From contig CAZLLE010000032.1 of assembly GCA_964560425.1 (NCBI GenBank), forward strand, positions 1 to 12,666: a stretch of DNA of 12,666 bases, in the 5' to 3' direction. Below, one piece after another: positions 4,858 through 12,666 of the stretch. Within the stretch, counting starts at the first letter, position 1, and the number at the start of each line of letters is the position of its first letter. The notes beneath the pieces were generated by a model that was given only the letters and a program-made list of their open reading frames with translations, did no database searches and was not told where the DNA came from. The translations under genes and the position numbers were made by a program. The stretch comes from CAZLLE01 sp964560425. Lineage in GTDB: Bacteria; Campylobacterota; Campylobacteria; Campylobacterales; QNZT01.

Positions 4858-7800
4858 TACGATTACTTATGATTGGTATTATTATAACTCTTTTTTATGG
4901 TGGATGTGGTGGAAGTAGCCCTATTATAGAAGATGGTAATTTATCTCAAAAAGAAGGTGTAGAATCAGGCTCTGAATTTCATTCTAATGATGAGAGCAAT
5001 GGCGAAAAGTATTCTGAAGATAAAGATGAATCCCAAGATGAGAGTAAAAAATCAGAAGATGGGCAAAAAGCTAAGGATGATGAACAAAAATCGGAGGATT
5101 CATCGGATGAACAAAAAGCTAAGGGTGATGATAAAGAAGAAGATAAAAAGCAAGAAGAATCACCTAAAACAAAGGAGACAAAAAGTCTTTATAGTTTTAT
5201 AGTTCATACAAAGGGTAAATCTAGTGATGTTACTTCTGGCATAAATAGTTTTAAATTAAAGATAAAGAGAGATGGCGAAAAAAGCTTTGATAATAGCGAT
5301 ATATCTACAGCTATTAATCAAGATAACTCTATTTTGATTACTTCTAAAAAAGAGTTTAAAGTTGGTGATGTTATTAGTTTGGTTGCTGATGGTTTTACTC
5401 CTCAACAGCAGATTATTAATGATGTTATGATTGATAGTAAAAGTATGAGAGTTTCGCTTAAATCGATTGATTCAAGACAAACTTTTTCTCTTGGAAATCT
5501 AAACTCAGGTCGTATAACTACTCGTATCTCTATGGGTGCATCTACTAAAGTAAAAGGTAACAATGTAGAGTTTAAAACTAATAATGGAAATGTAGTTTTA
5601 AATATCAAAAAATCTCAAATCCAAAGAATGGCAAAGCGTGTAAGACGATCTCCTAAAGCTGATAAAAATACAGAGATATATCTTGATATTACGACTATTG
5701 ATCCAAAAACAGAGTTGAGTTCAGCAATCGGTGATTTTACTTATGAACCTTCATCTGAGCCAAAATCATCTCGCTTAACATCTTCAGCCTCTTCTACTGA
5801 AACTATGTTGGAGTCTGTTGTCATGACAAGTCTATCTATGACTACTTCTGATGGTGATGAGATACACTGTTTTGATGGAAGTGATTATGATGAAGAGCGT
5901 GGAGAGTGTAGCGGTGATTCTATAGCTACGCTTAAAATGAAAATACCATCTTCACAATTTGATAAGTATGCTGATAAATATAATATGGGAGAGAGAACTA
6001 TACCTCTTTATCATTATTCGACATCCAAATCGACTTGGGTTAGACAAGTAAAAGATGATAAGCCTATGAATGGTGAACTGATATTAGAGGATATAAATTC
6101 AAATGATATTGCCGATGAAGGAGATTCTCTCTATATCTCTGGTGAAGTGGGGCATTTTAGTTATTGGAATGGTGATTACCCTGTTGATGTCAAACGCCTA
6201 AATGGTAAAATTGAGGTAGAAAATGGTTCTAAATTGCCTCAAGGAAGCATGGTTGTATCTAAAGGATCTGATTATGTTGGGCGATCATTTAGAGTATTAA
6301 TTTCGGATGATTTGACATTTTCAGATTTGGGTGCAAAAGCAGATTCAAAAGTAGAACTATATATACAATATCCTGATGGTAGTAGATCAGATTCTATTTT
6401 TGTAGAGAGTTCAAAAAGTGAAGTAGGTGAACCACTAATCTGTAGATATAAGATGCAAGAGGCTACTTTTGTTGTAACTGATCAAAATAATAAACCTCTT
6501 AAAGGTGCTGTTGTTCAAAGTCTTGGTGTATCTATGGTAACTGATAAATCGGGAGAAGCTAAGATACCTATTATAAAAGATAAAAATACGAAAGTAACTG
6601 CCTCTTATGATACTGGAAACTTTGTATCAAGTTCTTCAACATTTGCAAATAGTAATAATTTGAGTATATCTCTTGATACTAGTAGTTTTAAACTCTTTGG
6701 TGGTGTTGAGTTTTTGGATGAAAATGGAGAAACTGTAGATTTTAAATATGGTTTTGTATCTATTTATAATGATTCAAATACATTGTATGAAAGAGTTTAT
6801 TTAGACAAAGATGGTTCATTTAATATGTTGTTGGCATCAAAATATTTTAAAGATGGTGAAATAATACATATAAAAGGTGGTGTTTTTGTGCCTTTATATG
6901 GAAAATTTATTGAACAAAATATGGATATTGAGATTACTTCTGATGATGTAGAGTCAAAAAGTAGAGAGTGTGATACTTTAAAGTTTGCCCTTAAGCCATT
7001 TATTGTTACAGGAAAGGTGACAAATCCATTTGCAAAGGGAGAGAGTAAAGGTATTTCAAATATTACTATTTATAGTGATTCTCAAAGTGTTAAAACTGAT
7101 GAAGATGGTAACTATAGAATGTTGCTGTTTAATAATGGAAAAGAACATATTTTAAGAGCATATGATTCTATAAGTGGTGATGATGTAGCTCCTATTAATG
7201 GTATCTATCTTGATAAAGATACAGATGAAGATCAATTTGGTCAAGATTTTACTATTGATAAAAGAGTGGCAACTATTAAAGGATCAGTAGTAAATAAAAA
7301 AGGTATTCCTATTGGAGGATTACCTATATATACAAATGTAGGATGGTTATCTACTGTTACAGATGAAAATGGTCAATTCTCTTTTGAGATAAGTGATAAT
7401 TTTGTTATAAGTCAAGATATTGTTCTTCATGTGTATGATGCAAGTGATAATAGTAAGCTTTTAAGTTCAAAAGCCATCGAAAAAGTATCAAAAGGTGATA
7501 TTGTTGAGGTAGATGAGATAGTTATCTCTACAAATATAGCTCCTATTATCCAAAGTGTGACTTGGGATCAACCAGTATTGAATCAACCCATGAATATTTA
7601 TGTCGATGCTTATGATCCAGATAATGATGAGATTAAGACAACTATCTCTTTCACTAATGGTGATGAGAAAGAGGTTAATAATGGCATTGTAAGTATTACT
7701 CCCGATAGAGTTGGTAATTTAGATTTTAGAGTAATTACAAAAGAGGTTGATGGAGATGGGCTAAGTGCTGAGGTTGTATCTAGCATGATAGTGAGTAAAA

Positions 7801-9998
7801 ATGCGAAGCCTATTATAAATAGTATTGATGGATTTACTAAAAGATTTGATAAAAGTTCTGATATGAGAATAGCTATTGATGCTATTGACCCTGAGGGTGG
7901 AGTGTTAACTTTTGAAGCATTATTATTTGACATTAATCAAAAAAATGTAGACTCTTATTTAAGTCTTGATGATAATAATATCACGATATCAAAAGATATT
8001 GAAAATGGTAGATATAATTTATTGATTACTATTAGTGATGGGGAAAATAAGATTGAAAGAAATTTTCGATTTATAGCAGATGATAATATAGCTCCTAGAA
8101 ACCTAACTCTTTTGAAAGATGGTATAGAGATTGATAAGGTTCTATATTTAAAATCAACTGATGGTGAATTTAATTTAGTAGCAAATGCTATAGATGATAA
8201 TGGTGATAGTTTAGATTATAGTTGGAGTTTTCCAGATAATCTTGGAGCTATTTTGAATTCTACCACATTAAGAATTACTCCTGCGGTAGGTATTTTTCCT
8301 ATTACAGTCTCTGTAACAGATGCAAAAGAGTATGTCTCTAAAGATATTACCCTTGTGATTGCAAATAATTTAAAACCAATTATTCATGAGATTAAACTAA
8401 ATCCTAAAACAATTACTAGAGTTGAAAATAAATTATATGATTCCAATAATGCAGAAGTAACTAAAATAAGTGTAGAAGTTAATGCTACAGATCCAGAGAA
8501 AAAGGGATTATCGTATAAATTTAGTGAAGAGATTAGCGTTAGTTCTATTGATGGTTTTGATAATAATAAGTCTCATGTATATAATATTTCCAATTTTAAA
8601 GTTGGTCGTTATGCTTTTAAAGTTGATATCAAAGATGGTGATGGAAAGGTAGCTTCAAGGAGAGTTTTATTTAGGATTTTGGAAAATAAACTACCTAAAA
8701 TTAATAAATTCTTCGTTCCTACAAAAGCAAAAGCAGGTAGCAAAATAAATTTAAGAGCTTTTGCAATTGATCCAGAGGGTGATGATGTTAGTTATGAGTG
8801 GAATGCTACAAATGGTTCTACTTCTCTTAGTATTAATGGTCGTGCAAATAGTATGGCAACCATAGATATAGGAGCTAATATTAGTGGAAAAATTAATATT
8901 GGATTAAAGGTAACAGACTCTAAAAAGAATATTGTAAAACGAAATAGAACTATTGAAATAGTGCAAAATAGTGCTCCTATAATTAGTAGATTTAATGTGT
9001 TGCCAAGTGTTGTAAAAGTTGGTCAAAAGATTATATTTAGTGCAATGGCTTATGATCGTGAATTTGATGAAATTAGTTACCAATGGTACTGGAATGGTAA
9101 TCTTATATCTGAAAAGAGTAGAGGTGTTTTTGAAGTAGATCAAGCTGGTGATTATACTATTAAACTAGTAGTTAGTGATACAGATAAGAGTAGTGAACAT
9201 AGTGAAAAAGTGACTGTAGTGGCATTAGATCCAAAGCCTACGGTAGTGTTAAAAGCTCAAAAAAATCAAATCTTGGTTGGATCAAAACTGACAATAATGG
9301 CAAGTGTTGATATCACAAGTAGACTTAAATGGAGTGTTTCTGAAGGTGGAGAGGTTGCTGCCAAAAGTGATAGTGCGATCTTTAGTGCTGATTCTCAAGG
9401 TCTTTATAGAGTAAATGTTGTAGCTACTAATAAAGATGGTATAAAAAGTGATCTTGTAACATTTGAGGTTGAAGTTAAAGATGTAGATCTTGAATTAAAC
9501 TCACCTAATCCTAGTCAAACTATTGGAAGTGAATTTAGGATTGATGCAAAACTCAGTGATGATAGTTTTCAAATTCCTTCAAATGCAAGGTGGAATATTG
9601 ATGAAAAACCTGCTTCTTCAAGTGCATCTTTGGTTCTTGATGGAAGTAGTGCAACTATCACTCCAGATAAAATTGGACTATATAAAATCTCTTTATCATT
9701 TGAAATTGATGGTGAAAAGTTTAGAAAAATAATTACAATCAGTGCAAATAGAGAGATCAAAGTAGATGATGAAGCACATAGTGTTCATGGTGTGGTTTTG
9801 GGTGATAGTGGTGAGATTTTGGAGGATGCACAAGTGCATCTTTATAATGCAGATAACCTTTCGTTGTATAACGAAACAAAAACAACAGATAGCGATGGTT
9901 CTTATCTATTTAGTGATCTTCCCGCAGGAAGATACTATCTAGTTGTAAGTGGTGGAGATGGGTATATCAATCAATCAGAAATTATAGTTATAAATTAA
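4854..9998 (+). CDS. Giant multi-domain lipoprotein with PKD/cadherin-like repeats (putative surface adhesin)
   Basis: This 1714-residue protein starts at ATG 4854 (GTGAGG five bases upstream) because the lipoprotein signal MIRLLMIGIIITLFYGGC begins there. Cys18 is the lipidation site, Gly at +2 favours the outer membrane, and the lipobox (YGGC) is imperfect. Layout: residues 25-110 acidic Asp/Glu/Lys/Ser stalk; 111-480 a beta-rich region with Cys339/Cys352 and GHFSYWNGDYPVD at 433-445; about 536-893 four carboxypeptidase-regulatory-like modules, the last two with the typical T-D-E-D/N-G-x-Y/F turn; 894-1640 about eight Ig-fold repeats, starting at 894, 983, 1078, 1172, 1278, 1372, 1459 and 1545, most of the first six opening N-x-x-P and carrying DPE/DPD-type turns followed by Y-x-W as in PKD or cadherin-like domains; 1643-1714 a final regulatory-like module. 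No enzyme motif is seen. A role in adhesion or envelope structure is inferred. It is first in an operon with the next lipoprotein. Confidence 0.9.
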   Translation: MIRLLMIGIIITLFYGGCGGSSPIIEDGNLSQKEGVESGSEFHSNDESNGEKYSEDKDESQDESKKSEDGQKAKDDEQKSEDSSDEQKAKGDDKEEDKKQEESPKTKETKSLYSFIVHTKGKSSDVTSGINSFKLKIKRDGEKSFDNSDISTAINQDNSILITSKKEFKVGDVISLVADGFTPQQQIINDVMIDSKSMRVSLKSIDSRQTFSLGNLNSGRITTRISMGASTKVKGNNVEFKTNNGNVVLNIKKSQIQRMAKRVRRSPKADKNTEIYLDITTIDPKTELSSAIGDFTYEPSSEPKSSRLTSSASSTETMLESVVMTSLSMTTSDGDEIHCFDGSDYDEERGECSGDSIATLKMKIPSSQFDKYADKYNMGERTIPLYHYSTSKSTWVRQVKDDKPMNGELILEDINSNDIADEGDSLYISGEVGHFSYWNGDYPVDVKRLNGKIEVENGSKLPQGSMVVSKGSDYVGRSFRVLISDDLTFSDLGAKADSKVELYIQYPDGSRSDSIFVESSKSEVGEPLICRYKMQEATFVVTDQNNKPLKGAVVQSLGVSMVTDKSGEAKIPIIKDKNTKVTASYDTGNFVSSSSTFANSNNLSISLDTSSFKLFGGVEFLDENGETVDFKYGFVSIYNDSNTLYERVYLDKDGSFNMLLASKYFKDGEIIHIKGGVFVPLYGKFIEQNMDIEITSDDVESKSRECDTLKFALKPFIVTGKVTNPFAKGESKGISNITIYSDSQSVKTDEDGNYRMLLFNNGKEHILRAYDSISGDDVAPINGIYLDKDTDEDQFGQDFTIDKRVATIKGSVVNKKGIPIGGLPIYTNVGWLSTVTDENGQFSFEISDNFVISQDIVLHVYDASDNSKLLSSKAIEKVSKGDIVEVDEIVISTNIAPIIQSVTWDQPVLNQPMNIYVDAYDPDNDEIKTTISFTNGDEKEVNNGIVSITPDRVGNLDFRVITKEVDGDGLSAEVVSSMIVSKNAKPIINSIDGFTKRFDKSSDMRIAIDAIDPEGGVLTFEALLFDINQKNVDSYLSLDDNNITISKDIENGRYNLLITISDGENKIERNFRFIADDNIAPRNLTLLKDGIEIDKVLYLKSTDGEFNLVANAIDDNGDSLDYSWSFPDNLGAILNSTTLRITPAVGIFPITVSVTDAKEYVSKDITLVIANNLKPIIHEIKLNPKTITRVENKLYDSNNAEVTKISVEVNATDPEKKGLSYKFSEEISVSSIDGFDNNKSHVYNISNFKVGRYAFKVDIKDGDGKVASRRVLFRILENKLPKINKFFVPTKAKAGSKINLRAFAIDPEGDDVSYEWNATNGSTSLSINGRANSMATIDIGANISGKINIGLKVTDSKKNIVKRNRTIEIVQNSAPIISRFNVLPSVVKVGQKIIFSAMAYDREFDEISYQWYWNGNLISEKSRGVFEVDQAGDYTIKLVVSDTDKSSEHSEKVTVVALDPKPTVVLKAQKNQILVGSKLTIMASVDITSRLKWSVSEGGEVAAKSDSAIFSADSQGLYRVNVVATNKDGIKSDLVTFEVEVKDVDLELNSPNPSQTIGSEFRIDAKLSDDSFQIPSNARWNIDEKPASSSASLVLDGSSATITPDKIGLYKISLSFEIDGEKFRKIITISANREIKVDDEAHSVHGVVLGDSGEILEDAQVHLYNADNLSLYNETKTTDSDGSYLFSDLPAGRYYLVVSGGDGYINQSEIIVIN
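5064..5131 (+). repeat. Short direct repeat inside the acidic stalk
   Basis: A 20-base unit, CAAAAAGCTAAGGATGATGA at 5064-5083, recurs at 5112-5131 with one A-to-G change. The copies are 48 bases apart, exactly 16 codons, so gain or loss of a unit keeps the frame. It encodes the QKAK(D/G)D repeats of the stalk and is a plausible site of length variation between strains. Confidence 0.75.
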
Positions 9999-10017
9999 AA
10001 AAGGAAGGAATATAAAA

Positions 10018-12666
10018 ATGAAAAGAGTAAAAATAGTATCAAAAGTAACACTCTCAATAGCACTTATTAGTGCTTTGGGGCTTGCAGGATGTGGAAGTGA
10101 TTCCAAATCGGTAAATAATAGTTCAAAAGCTGATACTTTGGCAGTAAATAGTAGTGCTATTGCTTCAAATAGTAAACCTGCTAAACCATTAGAAGAGGCA
10201 AAAAGATTAACGCCTAGTCTAAAAACAGAGGGTTATAATGTAGTAGTTGGGAAAGTATCTCTTGATGAAACTCCAAATACTAAAGTGAGATCACTCTCCA
10301 AAAATCAAGCAGAGATTAGTGCGTATAATCTTAATAGTGGAGTAAGTTATAAGACACTAACCGATACCAATGGAAACTATGAGTTATCTGGTTTGGCTGA
10401 TGGTGAGTATCAAATTTTTGCACAAAATAGTAGATATGCAAAAGAGGCATCGCAAAGAGTAACACTATCTAAATCATCACGAAAAGTAGTCAACTTTTCA
10501 CTCCAAGCAACAGGAAGTGTAAGTGGTAAAATTATTGGTGCAAGTGTAGTTTATATTCCTGGTACTGATCATGTTAGTATTGCTGATAGTAATGGTGAAT
10601 TTTCATTGAGTGGTGTAGCTGTAGGAAAGCATGTATTGATGTATGAGGGGGAAGATGATCAAACGGGTGTGGTTGAAGTTAGTGTAGTAGCTGGTGAAGT
10701 ATTTAAGATTGATCAAGAGAGTGGTTTTGGAAAATCAGAGAGTGGACATTTTGATTTATTTGGTTATGTTGATACTAATCTTGAATATGGCGTTTTAGAA
10801 CTTCACAATAAAGGGATAAGATTTGATATTCAAGGGTTGAAGTATGATAGCTTTTATAAAGCATCTAGTGGGTCGAATGAGTTAACAAAAGCTAGGATAG
10901 TCAAGGACTATGATGATTATCATAGAGATTTTAGCTATCTAAAAAAATATATTACACTTAAAAATAGTGTAGGTAATTTGGTAGATTTTATAATAGAAGA
11001 TGGAGCTATTAAGACAAAAGAGGTTGTAGCCAAGGGTGAGTATACTCTTACTTTTTCTAAAGATATATCAGAAATTTTATATCGTGGTATAGAAGAGGAT
11101 CGTGTATATAAATTTACTGTTGATAATATCTCTGTAGCTTTTGCAAATATGGATCATGGTGCTAGAGTAATAGATTTAAATTTTCCAAAAGAGCTTACAG
11201 ATGAAGAAAAAAAGAGCATGGAATCTTTAAAAGTATTAGAAAAAGGTGTAGTTGAATCTTTATCTGTTCAATATGTTTGGATTGATAATAGGTCATTGTC
11301 TATCTTTGGATCTTTTAAAACAGGTGTAGAGTATGAACTTAACCCTAATGATGCACAAAAGAAAATTTTGGGTGATATGAAAGTTTTGAATAATCTTTTG
11401 GAGTTTGGTCATGTAGAAGTTTCAAATATTTATCCCAAAAAAGGTACAAATAATATAAATGTAGATCAAAAATTATTTGTAAATATTAATTATGCCAATC
11501 AAATAGACCCTTCTACTGTTGAGTTTAAATTGGGGACGAAGATTTATAAAGGTAAAGATATTCTTTTTGATGGAGAAGATAGACGAGATTGGGATAAGTC
11601 ATCAACTTCAAGTGCAAATATCTCATTTAGACATGAGAGTTTAGAGTATAATAAAGAGTATACATTAAAATTTAGTGCCAAAGATATATCTGGAAATTCT
11701 ATTGCAAAAACAACCTCTTTTAAGACAATGAGACCTTCTATTGTGGAGATGGAACCAACAGAAATGAATGATTTATTTGATGATATGCAGCGTATATCTT
11801 TTAATGTTCCTGTAGATAAAGAGAGTGGAACTATTGTGATAGAGAATTTAAAAACGCCATCAGCTAGTGCTAATATAGATATAGATAAAACTAGCTTAAA
11901 ATTTGATGCTCATGAGATCTATTTTTCACTATCTTCTTTAAAACCAAATTCAAGATATAAGATTACTGCTTCTGGATTTAAAGATCTTAATGGTATTGAT
12001 ATTCCTTCAAAAGAGATAGAGTTTGCTACTCCTCCAAGAATGTTATTTATTCCTGAACAATATTCACAAAATATGAATGTTGAAGTAGATGACTTTAATC
12101 ATAAAGTAGAGCTATTTTTCTTTGGTGGTTTAAGTGATCAAGAGAAAGAATTTTTAGAGAGTAATCTTGTTTTAACAAGCTATGATAAGGTTATCGAACC
12201 TGATGATTCTCATCCTCTTAGAAAACTATCTTTTACTCCGGTAGATAATGGTTTGGTTGTTAGTGTAGCATTTACAATTGATGCAGATACAAATTATGAG
12301 TTATCTCTTGCTTCTTTAGAGGGTTTGGATGATATTATTTTCCCTGATAATAAGAAAAAATTAGTAAGTTTTTCAACTATTAATCCTACTACTTCTAATG
12401 GTACATCTAATAGACCAGCAGATCAAATAGTAACAATTGGAGATAGAGATTGGTTAGTGATTCAGACAAGTGAACTTAAAGATGATAATGCAACAAGTAG
12501 TTTTAGTGAAGCTTTTTTCCCAAAAAGAACTTGGGCAGAGGCGGATTACTTTTGTAAAAATTTTAAAGATGAAAAAAATCCTAATGCCACTTGGGCTTTG
12601 CCAACTCAAATAGAATTATTATCTATTATGACTCCTACCATTGAAGATGTAAGAAAATTTGATGAG
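10018..12666 (+). CDS. Lipoprotein with regulatory-like, SbsA/Big_5-like Ig and DUF1566 (Lcl_C) domains (3' end cut)
   Basis: The frame from ATG 10018 stays open to the window end (883 codons) and continues beyond it. AAGGAAGGAA lies 7 bases upstream, and the gap to the preceding stop is 19 bases, so the two genes form an operon. The protein starts MKRVKIVSK and has a canonical LAGC lipobox with Cys25 and Gly at +2, so an outer-membrane lipoprotein is likely. Residues 75-165 form a carboxypeptidase-regulatory-like module (TDTNGNYELSGLADGEYQI) and 166-240 a second, shorter one (ADSNGEFSLSGVAVGKH). About 240-460 is not recognised. Residues 466-570 and 575-671 look like two SbsA/Big_5-like Ig domains (VSNIYPKKGTNNINV; FATPP at the end). 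From about 806 comes TWAEADYFCKNF (838-849) and ATWALPTQIELLSIM (857-871), matching the DUF1566/Lcl_C pattern W-x-x-A-x-x-Y-C ... W-R-L-P-T-x-x-E-L. Function is unknown; the domain set suggests surface binding. Confidence 0.88.
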   Translation, partial: MKRVKIVSKVTLSIALISALGLAGCGSDSKSVNNSSKADTLAVNSSAIASNSKPAKPLEEAKRLTPSLKTEGYNVVVGKVSLDETPNTKVRSLSKNQAEISAYNLNSGVSYKTLTDTNGNYELSGLADGEYQIFAQNSRYAKEASQRVTLSKSSRKVVNFSLQATGSVSGKIIGASVVYIPGTDHVSIADSNGEFSLSGVAVGKHVLMYEGEDDQTGVVEVSVVAGEVFKIDQESGFGKSESGHFDLFGYVDTNLEYGVLELHNKGIRFDIQGLKYDSFYKASSGSNELTKARIVKDYDDYHRDFSYLKKYITLKNSVGNLVDFIIEDGAIKTKEVVAKGEYTLTFSKDISEILYRGIEEDRVYKFTVDNISVAFANMDHGARVIDLNFPKELTDEEKKSMESLKVLEKGVVESLSVQYVWIDNRSLSIFGSFKTGVEYELNPNDAQKKILGDMKVLNNLLEFGHVEVSNIYPKKGTNNINVDQKLFVNINYANQIDPSTVEFKLGTKIYKGKDILFDGEDRRDWDKSSTSSANISFRHESLEYNKEYTLKFSAKDISGNSIAKTTSFKTMRPSIVEMEPTEMNDLFDDMQRISFNVPVDKESGTIVIENLKTPSASANIDIDKTSLKFDAHEIYFSLSSLKPNSRYKITASGFKDLNGIDIPSKEIEFATPPRMLFIPEQYSQNMNVEVDDFNHKVELFFFGGLSDQEKEFLESNLVLTSYDKVIEPDDSHPLRKLSFTPVDNGLVVSVAFTIDADTNYELSLASLEGLDDIIFPDNKKKLVSFSTINPTTSNGTSNRPADQIVTIGDRDWLVIQTSELKDDNATSSFSEAFFPKRTWAEADYFCKNFKDEKNPNATWALPTQIELLSIMTPTIEDVRKFDE

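Noticed and set aside
4987..5202. Lys/Met-rich open frame in the +1 phase of the acidic stalk
   Set aside because: It is a by-product of GAT/GAA/AAA-rich codons in the stalk, overlaps the real gene completely and has no separate start signals.
7610..7933. Minus-strand open frame inside the lipoprotein gene
   Set aside because: It is antisense to the PKD-like repeats, has a Ser/Leu/Ile-rich shadow composition and no ribosome site. The same applies to the frames at 5402-5608, 8904-9143 and 9569-9760.
7533..9770. Tandem DNA repeats or a CRISPR-like array in the repeat region of the lipoprotein
   Set aside because: The roughly 86-106-residue periodicity exists only at protein level; the DNA copies have diverged and there are no identical repeats with unique spacers.

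Overview
The window looks like a chromosomal segment of an AT-rich member of the Campylobacterota (the former Epsilonproteobacteria), probably a free-living Sulfurimonas/Sulfurovum-like or Arcobacter-like organism. This rests on the S21 sequence (70 aa, ending LYMLRRYESRL), very low GC, strong A/T-rich codon bias, tightly packed genes with 4-bp ATGA overlaps, and promoters with a recognisable -10 box but no clear -35. The genus cannot be fixed from the sequence alone.

Left edge (1-160): the last 27 codons of an IS200/IS605-type TnpB, followed by two small hairpins and a TATCAA right end. This is the tail of a transposon that would encode an RNA-guided nuclease. It lies convergent to rpsU.

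Minus-strand block (222-4548), read right to left. A membrane-anchored alpha-crystallin/Hsp20-domain protein, a thioredoxin-fold protein with a CNVC active site and a small lysine-tailed protein are joined by two ATGA overlaps. A class I aspartate aminotransferase follows 56 bp later, and a strong hairpin terminator (1841-1866) closes the run. Next come a Tat-exported MepK/YcbK-type peptidoglycan peptidase, an exported helical protein of unknown function whose Shine-Dalgarno touches a 10-bp hairpin, and rpsU with its own TATAAT promoter and a hairpin terminator.

Plus-strand block (about 4738-12666): a divergent AT-rich promoter region leads into two very large lipoprotein genes in one operon. 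The first (1714 aa) has an acidic low-complexity stalk, a region with a GHFSYWN signature, several carboxypeptidase-regulatory-like beta modules, about eight PKD/cadherin-like Ig-fold repeats, and a terminal regulatory-like module. The second (at least 883 aa, cut by the window edge) begins with the same type of module, has two SbsA/Big_5-like Ig domains, and ends in the start of a DUF1566/Lcl_C domain. A 17-codon leader ORF with a near-perfect Shine-Dalgarno ends in ATGA overlapping the start of the first lipoprotein, so the large gene is probably translated by coupling to it.

Taken together this is ordinary housekeeping sequence flanked by two accessory items: an IS605 remnant and a putative surface adhesin or sensor lipoprotein pair. 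The lipoprotein pair with its coupled leader, and the membrane-bound small heat-shock protein next to a thioredoxin, are the parts most worth following up.
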